From Lineus longissimus (lineage: Eukaryota > Nemertea > Pilidiophora > Heteronemertea > Lineidae), in contig NC_088308.1 in assembly GCF_910592395.1 (NCBI RefSeq), forward strand, positions 27,111,501-27,171,500: 60,000 nt of DNA. Reading direction: 5' to 3'. Shown here one piece after another: positions 1 through 12,500 of the stretch. Position 1 is the first letter of the stretch; every line of letters starts with the position of its first letter. The notes below the pieces were generated by a model. That model was not told the origin of the DNA and made no database searches. It saw nothing but the letters and a program-made list of their open reading frames with translations. Both the position numbers and the translations under genes were made by a program.

Positions 1-469
1 AGATAACTTGCAAAATCATTATTAGCGAGAGTAAGTATGTTGCAGGATGAGGAGGTGCACGGAACGGAATACGAACATTGTCATCTTGGTTACCTAGATC
101 CCAAACCTAATTTGTCCCTTCAAATCACAGCCGGCACAGTGAGCATCGGCAGAATGGATTCCAAAAGAATCGACTCGAACTTTAGAACAAATCCGCCACG
201 TTGCCCGCATCATACTGGCGCCAAAACTATTTCTTTTGACCCTGTTGACCTCGATTCTAACAACTTTTTCGAAAGGCCATTCAAACGTAAAATCAACTGC
301 AAGCATCATCTTTTATATCACTGTGGTATATAAATGCGATATATTGAGAAAAATCTGTACAGCTATCGAAATATAAGATTACTTGGATCTATTTCGGACA
401 ATCACTCTGCCACCTGCGCGACCTAGTCACAATTCCGGCGCGTTTTCAATATGGCGACAAGTTGTATGG

Positions 470-579
470 TATAAAATCCCGACATGAACATGAGAGCCTT
501 GACGCTACAGCGCTTAGAGTGTTTGACCGTGGTTCGGCTGGTCACGGGTTCGACTCCCGTTGAATCTGCCACTTTTTTT
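470..579 (+). ncRNA. Putative Pol III RNA unit with tRNA-like 3' end (representative; once per 1.1-kb unit)
   Basis: A TATAAAA box (470-476) is followed by a hairpin (TGACC 524-528 with GGTCA 540-544) and a perfect tRNA T arm. The T stem is ACGGG/CCCGT (544-560) and contains the B box GGTTCGACTCC (547-557). Then come TGAATCT, GCCA, and a run of seven T (573-579), which would terminate Pol III. Initiation about 25-30 nt after the TATA box would give an RNA of roughly 75-80 nt. The same block recurs 1,102 bp apart through the array, and the B box and T7 are unchanged in the 22 full units. A paired acceptor stem, a good A box and a regular anticodon arm are missing, so it is not an ordinary tRNA gene. 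It could be a tRNA-derived small RNA, a SINE-derived pseudogene fixed in a satellite, or a relative of TATA-plus-B-box genes such as tRNA-Sec. Expression is not shown. Confidence 0.5.
573..579 (+). terminator. T7 run, probable Pol III terminator (repeated in every unit)
   Basis: Seven consecutive T lie directly after the tRNA-like GCCAC end, the expected place for a Pol III stop. The run is kept in all full units. It is T6 (24987-24992) in the diverged last unit. Confidence 0.5.
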
Positions 580-3500
580 CTGCATTTTTCTTCATTATCT
601 CGTTATCTATTCATTCATAATCATGTTATTATTTTCGTTATCATCATTATCACTATTATATCTTGAAGAAAAGCACCGAAACAAACATTTCCAAACTTTT
701 CGGGCGTTCGAGTACTTCCGATGATAATTCGTATCAGCAGCAAGATTTCTCGAGGCAACATTGGGATGGAAAAGTATTTCTGTCTGGCCGTGACTTCTCC
801 AATCAGAATTAGTTAAAGGGCATCCTGCGATTCAGGCTTTTCATATTCCTTCGTCATATCGAGTGGCGGAATAGATTGAAAACCACTGCTGCCAGGATGT
901 TTAAAGGGGATCGCCGTTCGTTCACATATATTTACTGGAGTACCGTTACGGCGGTGGCGTGTGTAATTTTCATTCAAGCGACGACCACTGTAAACGGGCA
1001 GACGCTGTGAGCCTTTAAAAAATCACCAACTGCAATAAAGATCTCACCAAAACAGAATGTAACCGTTGGCCTTAGATTTGAAAGACATATACAAAAAACC
1101 TCAGATAACTTGCAAAATCATTATTAGCGAGAGTAAGTATGTTGCAGGATGAGGAGGTGCACGGAACGGAATACGAACATTGTCATCTTGGTTACCTAGA
1201 TCCCAAACCTAATTTGTCCCTTCAAATCACAGCCGGCACAGTGAGCATCGGCAGAATGGATTCCAAGAGAATCGACTCGAACTTTAGAACAAATCCGCCA
1301 CGTTGCCCGCATCATATTGGCGCCAAAACTATTTCTTTTGACCCTGTTGACCTCGATTCTAACAACTTTTTCGAAAGGCCAGTCAAACGTAAAATCAACT
1401 GCAAGCATCATCTTTTATATCACTGTGGTATATAAATGCGATATATTGAGAAAAATCTGTACAGCTATCGAAATATAAGATTACTTGGATCTATTTCGGA
1501 CAATCACTCTGCCACCTGCGCGACCTAGTCACAATTCCGGCGCGTTTTCAATATGGCGACAAGTTGTATGGTATAAAATCCCGATATGAACATGAGAGCC
1601 TTGACGCTACAGCGCCTAGAGTGTTTGACCGTGGTTCGGCTGGTCACGGGTTCGACTCCCGTTGAATCTGCCACTTTTTTTCTGCATTTTTCTTCATTAT
1701 CTCGTTATCTATTCATTCATAATCATGTTATTATTTTCGTTATCATCATTATCACTATTATATCTTGAAGAAAAGCACCGAAACAAACATTTCCAAACTT
1801 TTCGGGCGTTCGAGTACTTCCGAGGATAATTCGTATCAGCAGCAAGATTTCTCGAGGCAACATTGGGATGGAAAAGTATTTCTGTCTGGCCGTGACTTCT
1901 CCAATCAGAATTAGTTAAAGGGCATCCTGCGATTCAGGCTTTTCATACTCCTTCGTCATATCGAGTGGCGGAATAGATTGAAAACCACTGCTGCCAGGAT
2001 GTTTAAAGGGGATCGCCGTTCGTTCACATATATTTACTGGAGTACCGTTACGGCGGTGGCGTGTGTAATTTTCATTCAAGCGACGACCACTGTAAACGGG
2101 CAGACGCTGTGAGCCTTTAAAAAATCACCAACTGCAATAAAGATCTCACCAAAACAGAATGTAACCGTTGGCCTTAGATTTGAAAGACATATACAAAAAA
2201 CCTCAGATAACTTGCAAAATCATTATTAGCGAGAGTAAGTATGTTGCAGGATGAGGAGGTGCACGGAACGGAATACGAACATTGTCATCTTGGTTACCTA
2301 GATCCCAAACCTAATTTGTCCCTTCAAATCACAGCCGGCACAGTGAGCATCGGCAGAATGGATTCCAAGAGAATCGACTCGAACTTTAGAACATATCCGC
2401 CACGTTGCCCGCATCATATTGGTGCCAAAACTATTTCTTTTGACCCTGTTGACCTCGATTCTAACAACTTTTTCGAAAGGCCATTCAAACGTAAAATCAA
2501 CTGCAAGCATCATCTTTTATATCACTGTGGTATATAAATGCGATATATTGAGAAAAATCTGTACAGCTATCGAAATATAAGATTACTTGGATCTATTTCG
2601 GACAATCACTCTGCCACCTGCGCGACCTAGTCACAATTCCGGCGCGTTTTCAATATGGCGACAAGTTGTATGGTGTAAAATCCCGACGTGAATGTGAAAG
2701 CGTTGACGCTACAGCGCCTAGAGTGTTTGACCGTGGTTCGGCTGGTCACGGGTTCGACTCCCGTTGAATCTGCCACTTTTTTTCTGCATTTTTCTTCATT
2801 ATCTCGTTATCTATTCATTCATAATCATGTTATTATTTTCGTTATCATCATTATCACTATTATATCTTGAAGAAAAGCACCGAAACAAACATTTCCAAAC
2901 TTTTCGGGCGTTCGAGTACTTCCGACGATGATTCGTATCAGCAGCAAGATTTCTCGAGGCAACATTGGGATGGAAAAGTATTTCTGTCTGACCGTGACTT
3001 CTCCAATCAGAATTAGTTAAAGGGCATCCTGCGATTCAGGCTTTTCATACTCCTTCGTCATATCGAGTGGCGGAGTAGATTGAAAACCACTGCTGCCAGG
3101 ATGTTTAAAGGGGATCGCCGTTCGTTCACATATATTTACTGGAGTACCGGTACGGCGGTGGCGTGTGTAATTTTCACTCAAGCGACGACCACTGTAAACG
3201 GGCAGACGCTGTGAGCCTTTAAAAAATCACCAACTGCAATAAAGATCTCACCAAAACAGAATGTAACCGTTGGCCTTAGATTTGAAAGACATATACAAAA
3301 AACCTCAGATAACTTGCAAAATCATTATTAGCGAGAGTAAGTATGTTGCAGGATGAGGAGGTGCACGGAACGGAATACGAACATTGTCATCTTGGTTACC
3401 TAGATCCCAAACCTAATTTGTCCCTTCAAATCACAGCCGGCACAGTGAGCATCGGCAGAATGGATTCCAAAAGAATCGACTTGAACTTTAGAACAAATCC

Positions 3501-6500
3501 GCCACGTTGCCCGCATCATACTGGCGCCAAAACTATTTCTTTTGACCCTGTTGACCTCGATTCTAACAACTTTTTCGAAAGGCCATTCAAACGTAAAATC
3601 AACTGCAAGCATCATCTTTTATATCACTGTGGTATATAAATGCGATATATTGAGAAAAATCTGTACAGCTATCGAAATATAAGATTACTTGGATCTATTT
3701 CGGACAATCACTCTGCCACCTGCGCGACCTAGTCACAATTCCGGCGCGTTTTCAATATGGCGACAAGTTGTATGGTATAAAATCCCGACATGAACATGAG
3801 AGCCTTGACGCTACAGCGCCTAGAGTGTTTGACCGTGGTTCGGCTGGTCACGGGTTCGACTCCCGTTGAATCTGCCACTTTTTTTCTGCATTTTTCTTCA
3901 TTATCTCGTTATCTATTCATTCATAATCATGTTATTATTTTCGTTATCATCATTATCACTATTATATCTTGAAGAAAAGCACCGAAACAAACATTTCCAA
4001 ACTTTTCGGGCGTTCGAGTACTTCCGATGATAATTCGTATCAGCAGCAAGATTTCTCGAGGCAACATTGGGATGGAAAAGTATTTCTGTCTGGCCGTGAC
4101 TTCTCCAATCAGAATTAGTTAAAGGGCATCCTGCGATTCAGGCTTTTCATATTCCTTCGTCATATCGAGTGGCGGAATAGATTGAAAACCACTGCTGCCA
4201 GGATGTTTAAAGGGGATCGCCGTTCGTTCACATATATTTACTGGAGTACCGTTACGGCGGTGGCGTGTGTAATTTTCATTCAAGCGACGACCACTGTAAA
4301 CGGGCAGACGCTGTGAGCCTTTAAAAAATCACCAACTGCAATAAAGATCTCACCAAAACAGAATGTAACCGTTGGCCTTAGATTTGAAAGACATATACAA
4401 AAAACCTCAGATAACTTGCAAAATCATTATTAGCGAGAGTAAGTATGTTGCAGGATGAGGAGGTGCACGGAACGGAATACGAACATTGTCATCTTGGTTA
4501 CCTAGATCCCAAACCTAATTTGTCCCTTCAAATCACAGCCGGCACAGTGAGCATCGGCAGAATGGATTCCAAGAGAATCGACTCGAACTTTAGAACAAAT
4601 CCGCCACGTTGCCCGCATCATATTGGCGCCAAAACTATTTCTTTTGACCCTGTTGACCTCGATTCTAACAACTTTTTCGAAAGGCCAGTCAAACGTAAAA
4701 TCAACTGCAAGCATCATCTTTTATATCACTGTGGTATATAAATGCGATATATTGAGAAAAATCTGTACAGCTATCGAAATATAAGATTACTTGGATCTAT
4801 TTCGGACAATCACTCTGCCACCTGCGCGACCTAGTCACAATTCCGGCGCGTTTTCAATATGGCGACAAGTTGTATGGTATAAAATCCCGACATGAGAGCC
4901 TTGATGCTACAGCGCCTAGAGTGTTTGACCGTGGTTCGGCTGGTCACGGGTTCGACTCCCGTTGAATCTGCCACTTTTTTTCTGCATTTTTCTTCATTAT
5001 CTCGTTATCTATTCATTCATAATCATGTTATTATTTTCGTTATCATCATTATCACTATTATATCTTGAAGAAAAGCACCGAAACAAACATTTCCAAACTT
5101 TTCGGGCGTTCGAGTACTTCCGAGGATAATTCGTATCAGCAGCAAGATTTCTCGAGGCAACATTGGGATGGAAAAGTATTTCTGTCTGGCCGTGACTTCT
5201 CCAATCAGAATTAGTTAAAGGGCATCCTGCGATTCAGGCTTTTCATACTCCTTCGTCATATCGAGTGGCGGAATAGATTGAAAACCACTGCTGCCAGGAT
5301 GTTTAAAGGGGATCGCCGTTCGTTCACATATATTTACTGGAGTACCGTTACGGCGGTGGCGTGTGTAATTTTCATTCAAGCGACGACCACTGTAAACGGG
5401 CAGACGCTGTGAGCCTTTAAAAAATCACCAACTGCAATAAAGATCTCACCAAAACAGAATGTAACCGTTGGCCTTAGATTTGAAAGACATATACAAAAAA
5501 CCTCAGATAACTTGCAAAATCATTATTAGCGAGAGTAAGTATGTTGCAGGATGAGGAGGTGCACGGAACGGAATACGAACATTGTCATCTTGGTTACCTA
5601 GATCCCAAACCTAATTTGTCCCTTCAAATCACAGCCGGCAGAGTGAGCATCGGCAGAATGGATTCCAAGAGAATCGACTCGAACTTTAGAACATATCCGC
5701 CACGTTGCCCGCATCATATTGGCGCCAAAACTATTTCTTTTGACCCTGTTGACCTCGATTCTAACAACTTTTTCGAAAGGCCATTCAAACGTAAAATCAA
5801 CTGCAAGCATCATCTTTTATATCACTGTGGTATATAAATGCGATACATGTATATTGAGAAAAATCTGTACAGCTATCGAAATATAAGATTACTTGGATCT
5901 ATTTCGGACAATCACTCTGCCACCTGCGCGACCTAGTCACAATTCCGGCGCGTTTTCAATATGGCGACAAGTTGTATGGTGTAAAATCCCGACGTGAATG
6001 TGAAAACGTTGACGCTACAGCGCCTAGAGTGTTTGACCGTGGTTCGGCTGGTCACGGGTTCGACTCCCGTTGAATCTGCCACTTTTTTTCTGCATTTTTC
6101 TTCATTATCTCGTTATCTATTCATTCATCATCATGTTATTATTTTCGTTATCATCATTATCACTATTATATCTTGAAGAAAAGCACCGAAACAAACATTT
6201 CCAAACTTTTCGGGCGTTCGAGTACTTCCGAGGATAATTCGTATCAGCAGCAAGATTTCTCGAGGCAACATTGGGATGGAAAAGTATTTCTGTCTGGCCG
6301 TGACTTCTCCAATCAGAATTAGTTAAAGGGCATCCTGCGATTCAGGCTTTTCATACTCCTTCGTCATATCGAGTGGCGGAATAGATTGAAAACCACTGCT
6401 GCCAGGATGTTTAAAGGGGATCGCCGTTCGTTCACATATATTTACTGGAGTACCGTTACGGCGGTGGCGTGTGTAATTTTCATTCAAGCGACGACCACTG

Positions 6501-9500
6501 TAAACGGGCAGACGCTGTGAGCCTTTAAAAAATCACCAACTGCAATAAAGATCTCACCAAAACAGAATGTAACCGTTGGCCTTAGATTTGAAAGACATAT
6601 ACAAAAAACCTCAGATAACTTGCAAAATCATTATTAGCGAGAGTAAGTATGTTGCAGGATGAGGAGGTGCACGGAACGGAATACGAACATTGTCATCTTG
6701 GTTACCTAGATCCCAAACCTAATTTGTCCCTTCAAATCACAGCCGGCACAGTGAGCATCGGCAGAATGGATTCCAAGAGAATCGACTCGAACTTTAGAAC
6801 ATATCCGCCACGTTGCCCGCATCATATTGGCGCCAAAACTATTTCTTTTGACCCTGTTGACCTCGATTCTAACAACTTTTTTGAAAGGCCATTCAAACGT
6901 AAAATCAACTGCAAGCATCATCTTTTATATCACTGTGGTATATAAATGCGATATATTGAGAAAAATCTGTACAGCTATCGAAATATAAGATTACTTGGAT
7001 CTATTTCGGACAATCACTCTGCCACCTGCGCGACCTAGTCACAATTCCGGTGCGTTTTCAATATGGCGACAAGTTGTATGGTGTAAAATCCCGACGTGAA
7101 TGTGAAAGCGTTGACGCTACAGCGCCTAGAGTGTTTGACCGTGGTTCGGCTGGTCACGGGTTCGACTCCCGTTGAATCTGCCACTTTTTTTCTGCATTTT
7201 TCTTCATTATCTCGTTATCTATTCATTCATAATCATGTTATTATTTTCGTTATCATCATTATCACTATTATATCTTGAAGAAAAGCACCGAAACAAACAT
7301 TTCCAAACTTTTCGGGCGTTCGAGTACTTCCGAGGATAATTCGTATCAGCAGCAAGATTTCTCGAGGCAACATTGGGATGGAAAAGTATTTCTGTCTGAC
7401 CGTGACTTCTCCAATCAGAATTAGTTAAAGGGCATCCTGCGATTCAGGCTTTTCATACTCCTTCGTCATATCGAGTGGCGGAATAGATTGAAAACCACTG
7501 CTGCCAGGATGTTTAAAGGGGATCGCCGTTCGTTCACATATATTTACTGGAGTACCGGTACGGCGGTGGCGTGTGTAATTTTCACTCAAGCGACGACCAC
7601 TGTAAACGGGCAGACGCTGTGAGCCTTTAAAAAATCACCAACTGCAATAAAGATCTCACCAAAACAGAATGTAACCGTTGGCCTTAGATTTGAAAGACAT
7701 ATACAAAAAACCTCAGATAACTTGCAAAATCATTATTAGCGAGAGTAAGTATGTTGCAGGATGAGGAGGTGCACGGAACGGAATACGAACATTGTCATCT
7801 TGGTTACCTAGATCCCAAACCTAATTTGTCCCTTCAAATCACAGCCGGCACAGTGAGCATCGGCAGAATGGATTCCAAGAGAATCGACTCGAACTTTAGA
7901 ACAAATCCGCCACGTTGCCCGCATCATATTGGCGCCAAAACTATTTCTTTTGACCCTGTTGACCTCGATTCTAACAACTTTTTCGAAAGGCCATTCAAAC
8001 GTAAAATCAACTGCAAGCATCATCTTTTATATCACTGTGGTATATAAATGCGATATATTGAGAAAAATCTGTACAGCTATCGAAATATAAGATTACTTGG
8101 ATCTATTTCGGACAATCACTCTGCCACCTGCGCGACCTAGTCACAATTCCGGCGCGTTTTCAATATGGCAACAAGTTGTATGGTATAAAATCCCGACATG
8201 AACATGAGAGCCTTGACGCTACAGCGCCTAGAGTGTTTGACCGTGGTTCGGCTGGTCACGGGTTCGACTCCCGTTGAATCTGCCACTTTTTTTCTGCATT
8301 TTTCTTCATTATCTCGTTATCTATTCATTCATAATCATGTTATTATTTTCGTTATCATCATTATCACTATTATATCTTGAAGAAAAGCACCGAAACAAAC
8401 ATTTCCAAACTTTTCGGGCGTTCGAGTACTTCCGAGGATAATTCGTATCAGCAGCAAGATTTCTCGAGGCAACATTGGGATGGAAAAGTATTTCTGTCTG
8501 GCCGTGACTTCTCCAATCAGAATTAGTTAAAGGGCATCCTGCGATTCAGGCTTTTCATACTCCTTCGTCATATCGAGTGGCGGAATAGATTGAAAACCAC
8601 TGCTGCCAGGATGTTTAAAGGGGATCGCCGTTCGTTCACATATATTTACTGGAGTACCGTTACGGCGGTGGCGTGTGTAATTTTCATTCAAGCGACGACC
8701 ACTGTAAACGGGCAGACGCTGTGAGCCTTTAAAAAATCACCAACTGCAATAAAGATCTCACCAAAACAGAATGTAACCGTTGGCCTTAGATTTGAAAGAC
8801 ATATACAAAAAACCTCAGATAACTTGCAAAATCATTATTAGCGAGAGTAAGTATGTTGCAGGATGAGGAGGTGCACGGAACGGAATACGAACATTGTCAT
8901 CTTGGTTACCTAGATCCCAAACCTAATTTGTCCCTTCAAATCACAGCCGGCACAGTGAGCATCGGCAGAATGGATTCCAAGAGAATCGACTCGAACTTTA
9001 GAACAAATCCGCCACGTTGCCCGCATCATATTGGCGCCAAAACTATTTCTTTTGGCCCTGTTGACCTCGATTCTAACAACTTTTTCGAAAGGCCATTCAA
9101 ACGTAAAATCAACTGCAAGCATCATCTTTTATATCACTGTGGTATATAAATGCGATATATTGAGAAAAATCTGTACAGCTATCGAAATATAAGATTACTT
9201 GGATCTATTTCGGACAATCACTCTGCCACCTGCGCGACCTAGTCACAATTCCGGCGCGTTTTCAATATGGCGACAAGTTGTATGGTATAAAATCCCGACA
9301 TGAACATGAGAGCCTTGACGCTACAGCGCCTAGAGTGTTTGACCGTGGTTCGGCTGGTCACGGGTTCGACTCCCGTTGAATCTGCCACTTTTTTTCTGCA
9401 TTTTTCTTCATTATCTCGTTATCTATTCATTCATAATCATGTTATTATTTTCGTTATCATCATTATCACTATTATATCTTGAAGAAAAGCACCGAAACAA

Positions 9501-12500
9501 ACATTTCCAAACTTTTCGGGCGTTCGAGTACTTCCGAGGATAATTCGTATCAGCAGCAAGATTTCTCGAGGCAACATTGGGATGGAAAAGTATTTCTGTC
9601 TGGCCGTGACTTCTCCAATCAGAATTAGTTAAAGGGCATCCTGCGATTCAGGCTTTTCATACTCCTTCGTCATATCGAGTGGCGGAATAGATTGAAAACC
9701 ACTGCTGCCAGGATGTTTAAAGGGGATCGCCGTTCGTTCACATATATTTACTGGAGTACCGTTACGGCGGTGGCGTGTGTAATTTTCATTCAAGCGACGA
9801 CCACTGTAAACGGGCAGACGCTGTGAGCCTTTAAAAAATCACCAACTGCAATAAAGATCTCACCAAAACAGAATGTAACCGTTGGCCTTAGATTTGAAAG
9901 ACATATACAAAAAACCTCAGATAACTTGCAAAATCATTATTAGCGAGAGTAAGTATGTTGCAGGATGAGGAGGTGCACGGAACGGAATACGAACATTGTC
10001 ATCTTGGTTACCTAGATCCCAAACCTAATTTGTCCCTTCAAATCACAGCCGGCACAGTGAGCATCGGCAGAATGGATTCCAAGAGAATCGACTCGAACTT
10101 TAGAACAAATCCGCCACGTTGCCCGCATCATATTGGCGCCAAAACTATTTCTTTTGGCCCTGTTGACCTCGATTCTAACAACTTTTTCGAAAGGCCATTC
10201 AAACGTAAAATCAACTGCAAGCATCATCTTTTATATCACTGTGGTATATAAATGCGATATATTGAGAAAAATCTGTACAGCTATCGAAATATAAGATTAC
10301 TTGGATCTATTTCGGACAATCACTCTGCCACCTGCGCGACCTAGTCACAATTCCGGCGCGTTTTCAATATGGCGACAAGTTGTATGGTATAAAATCCCGA
10401 CATGAACATGAGAGCCTTGACGCTACAGCGCCTAGAGTGTTTGACCGTGGTTCGGCTGGTCACGGGTTCGACTCCCGTTGAATCTGCCACTTTTTTTCTG
10501 CATTTTTCTTCATTATCTCGTTATCTATTCATTCATAATCATGTTATTATTTTCGTTATCATCATTATCACTATTATATCTTGAAGAAAAGCACCGAAAC
10601 AAACATTTCCAAACTTTTCGGGCGTTCGAGTACTTCCGAGGATAATTCGTATCAGCAGCAAGATTTCTCGAGGCAACATTGGGATGGAAAAGTATTTCTG
10701 TCTGGCCGTGACTTCTCCAATCAGAATTAGTTAAAGGGCATCCTGCGATTCAGGCTTTTCATACTCCTTCGTCATATCGAGTGGCGGAATAGATTGAAAA
10801 CCACTGCTGCCAGGATGTTTAAAGGGGATCGCCGTTCGTTCACATATATTTACTGGAGTACCGTTACGGCGGTGGCGTGTGTAATTTTCATTCAAGCGAC
10901 GACCACTGTAAACGGGCAGACGCTGTGAGCCTTTAAAAAATCACCAACTGCAATAAAGATCTCACCAAAACAGAATGTAACCGTTGGCCTTAGATTTGAA
11001 AGACATATACAAAAAACCTCAGATAACTTGCAAAATCATTATTAGCGAGAGTAAGTATGTTGCAGGATGAGGAGGTGCACGGAACGGAATACGAACATTG
11101 TCATCTTGGTTACCTAGATCCCAAACCTAATTTGTCCCTTCAAATCACAGCCGGCACAGTGAGCATCGGCAGAATGGATTCCAAGAGAATCGACTCGAAC
11201 TTTAGAACAAATCCGCCACGTTGCCCGCATCATATTGGCGCCAAAACTATTTCTTTTGACCCTGTTGACCTCGATTTTAACAACTTTTTCGAAAGGCCAT
11301 TCAAACGTAAAATCAACTGCAAGCATCATCTTTTATATCACTGTGGTATATAAATGCGATATATTGAGAAAAATCTGTACAGCTATCGAAATATAAGATT
11401 ACTTGGATCTATTTCGGACAATCACTCTGCCACCTGCGCGACCTAGTCACAATTCCGGCGCGTTTTCAATATGGCGACAAGTTGTATGGTATAAAATCCG
11501 ACATGAACATGAGAGCCTTGACGCTACAGCGCTTAGAGTGTTTGACCGTGGTTCGGCTGGTCACGGGTTCGACTCCCGTTGAATCTGCCACTTTTTTTCT
11601 GCATTTTTCTTCATTATCTCGTTATCTATTCATTCATAATCATGTTATTATTTTCGTTATCATCATTATCACTATTATATCTTGAAGAAAAGCACCGAAA
11701 CAAACATTTCCAAACTTTTCGGGCGTTCGAGTACTTCCGAGGATAATTCGTATCAGCAGCAAGATTTCTCGAGGCAACATTGGGATGGAAAAGTATTTCT
11801 GTCTGGCCGTAACTTCTCCAATCAGAATTAGTTAAAGGGCATCCTGCGATTCAGGCTTTTCATACTCCTTCGTCATATCGAGTGGCGGAATAGATTGCAA
11901 ACCACTGCTGCCAGGATGTTTAAAGGGGATCGCCGTTCGTTCACATATATTTACTGGAGTACCGTTACGGCGGTGGCGTGTGTAATTTTCATTCAAGCGA
12001 CGACCACTGTAAACGGGCAGACGCTGTGAGCCTTTAAAAAATCACCAACTGCAATAAAGATCTCACCAAAACAGAATGTAACCGTTGGCCTTAGATTTGA
12101 AAGACATATACAAAAAATCTCAGATAACTTGCAAAATCATTATTAGCGAGAGTAAGTATGTTGCAGGATGAGGAGGTGCACGGAACGGAATACGAACATT
12201 GTCATCTTGGTTACCTAGATCCCAAACCTAATTTGTCCCTTCAAATCACAGCCGGCACAGTGAGCATCGGCAGAATGGATTCCAAGAGAATCGACTCGAA
12301 CTTTAGAACAAATCCGCCACGTTGCCCGCATCATATTGGCGCCAAAACTATTTCTTTTGACCCTGTTGACCTCGATTCTAACAACTTTTTCGAAAGGCCA
12401 TTCAAACGTAAAATCAACTGCAAGCATCATCTTTTATATCACTGTGGTATATAAATGCGATATATTGAGAAAAATCTGTACAGCTATCGAAATATAAGAT

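Noticed and set aside
37-333. A 98-codon open frame (and a 71-codon antisense one) repeated in every array unit
   Set aside because: Its persistence is explained by unit homogenisation. Among variants between units, amino acid-changing differences (T/I, N/Y, F/V, D/G, S/T, S/L, S/F) outnumber silent ones, so no purifying selection is visible. It is disrupted by the transposon in the last unit. No known motif.
544-571. Intact tRNA gene with encoded CCA
   Set aside because: No upstream partner for the acceptor strand TGAATCT, no good A box and no regular anticodon stem. Only the T arm is convincing.
484-666. A 60-codon open frame over the tRNA-like block
   Set aside because: It runs through the B box, T7 terminator and a TTATCATCATTATC-type simple sequence. 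Its start codon is lost or changed in some units. It is a shadow of noncoding sequence.
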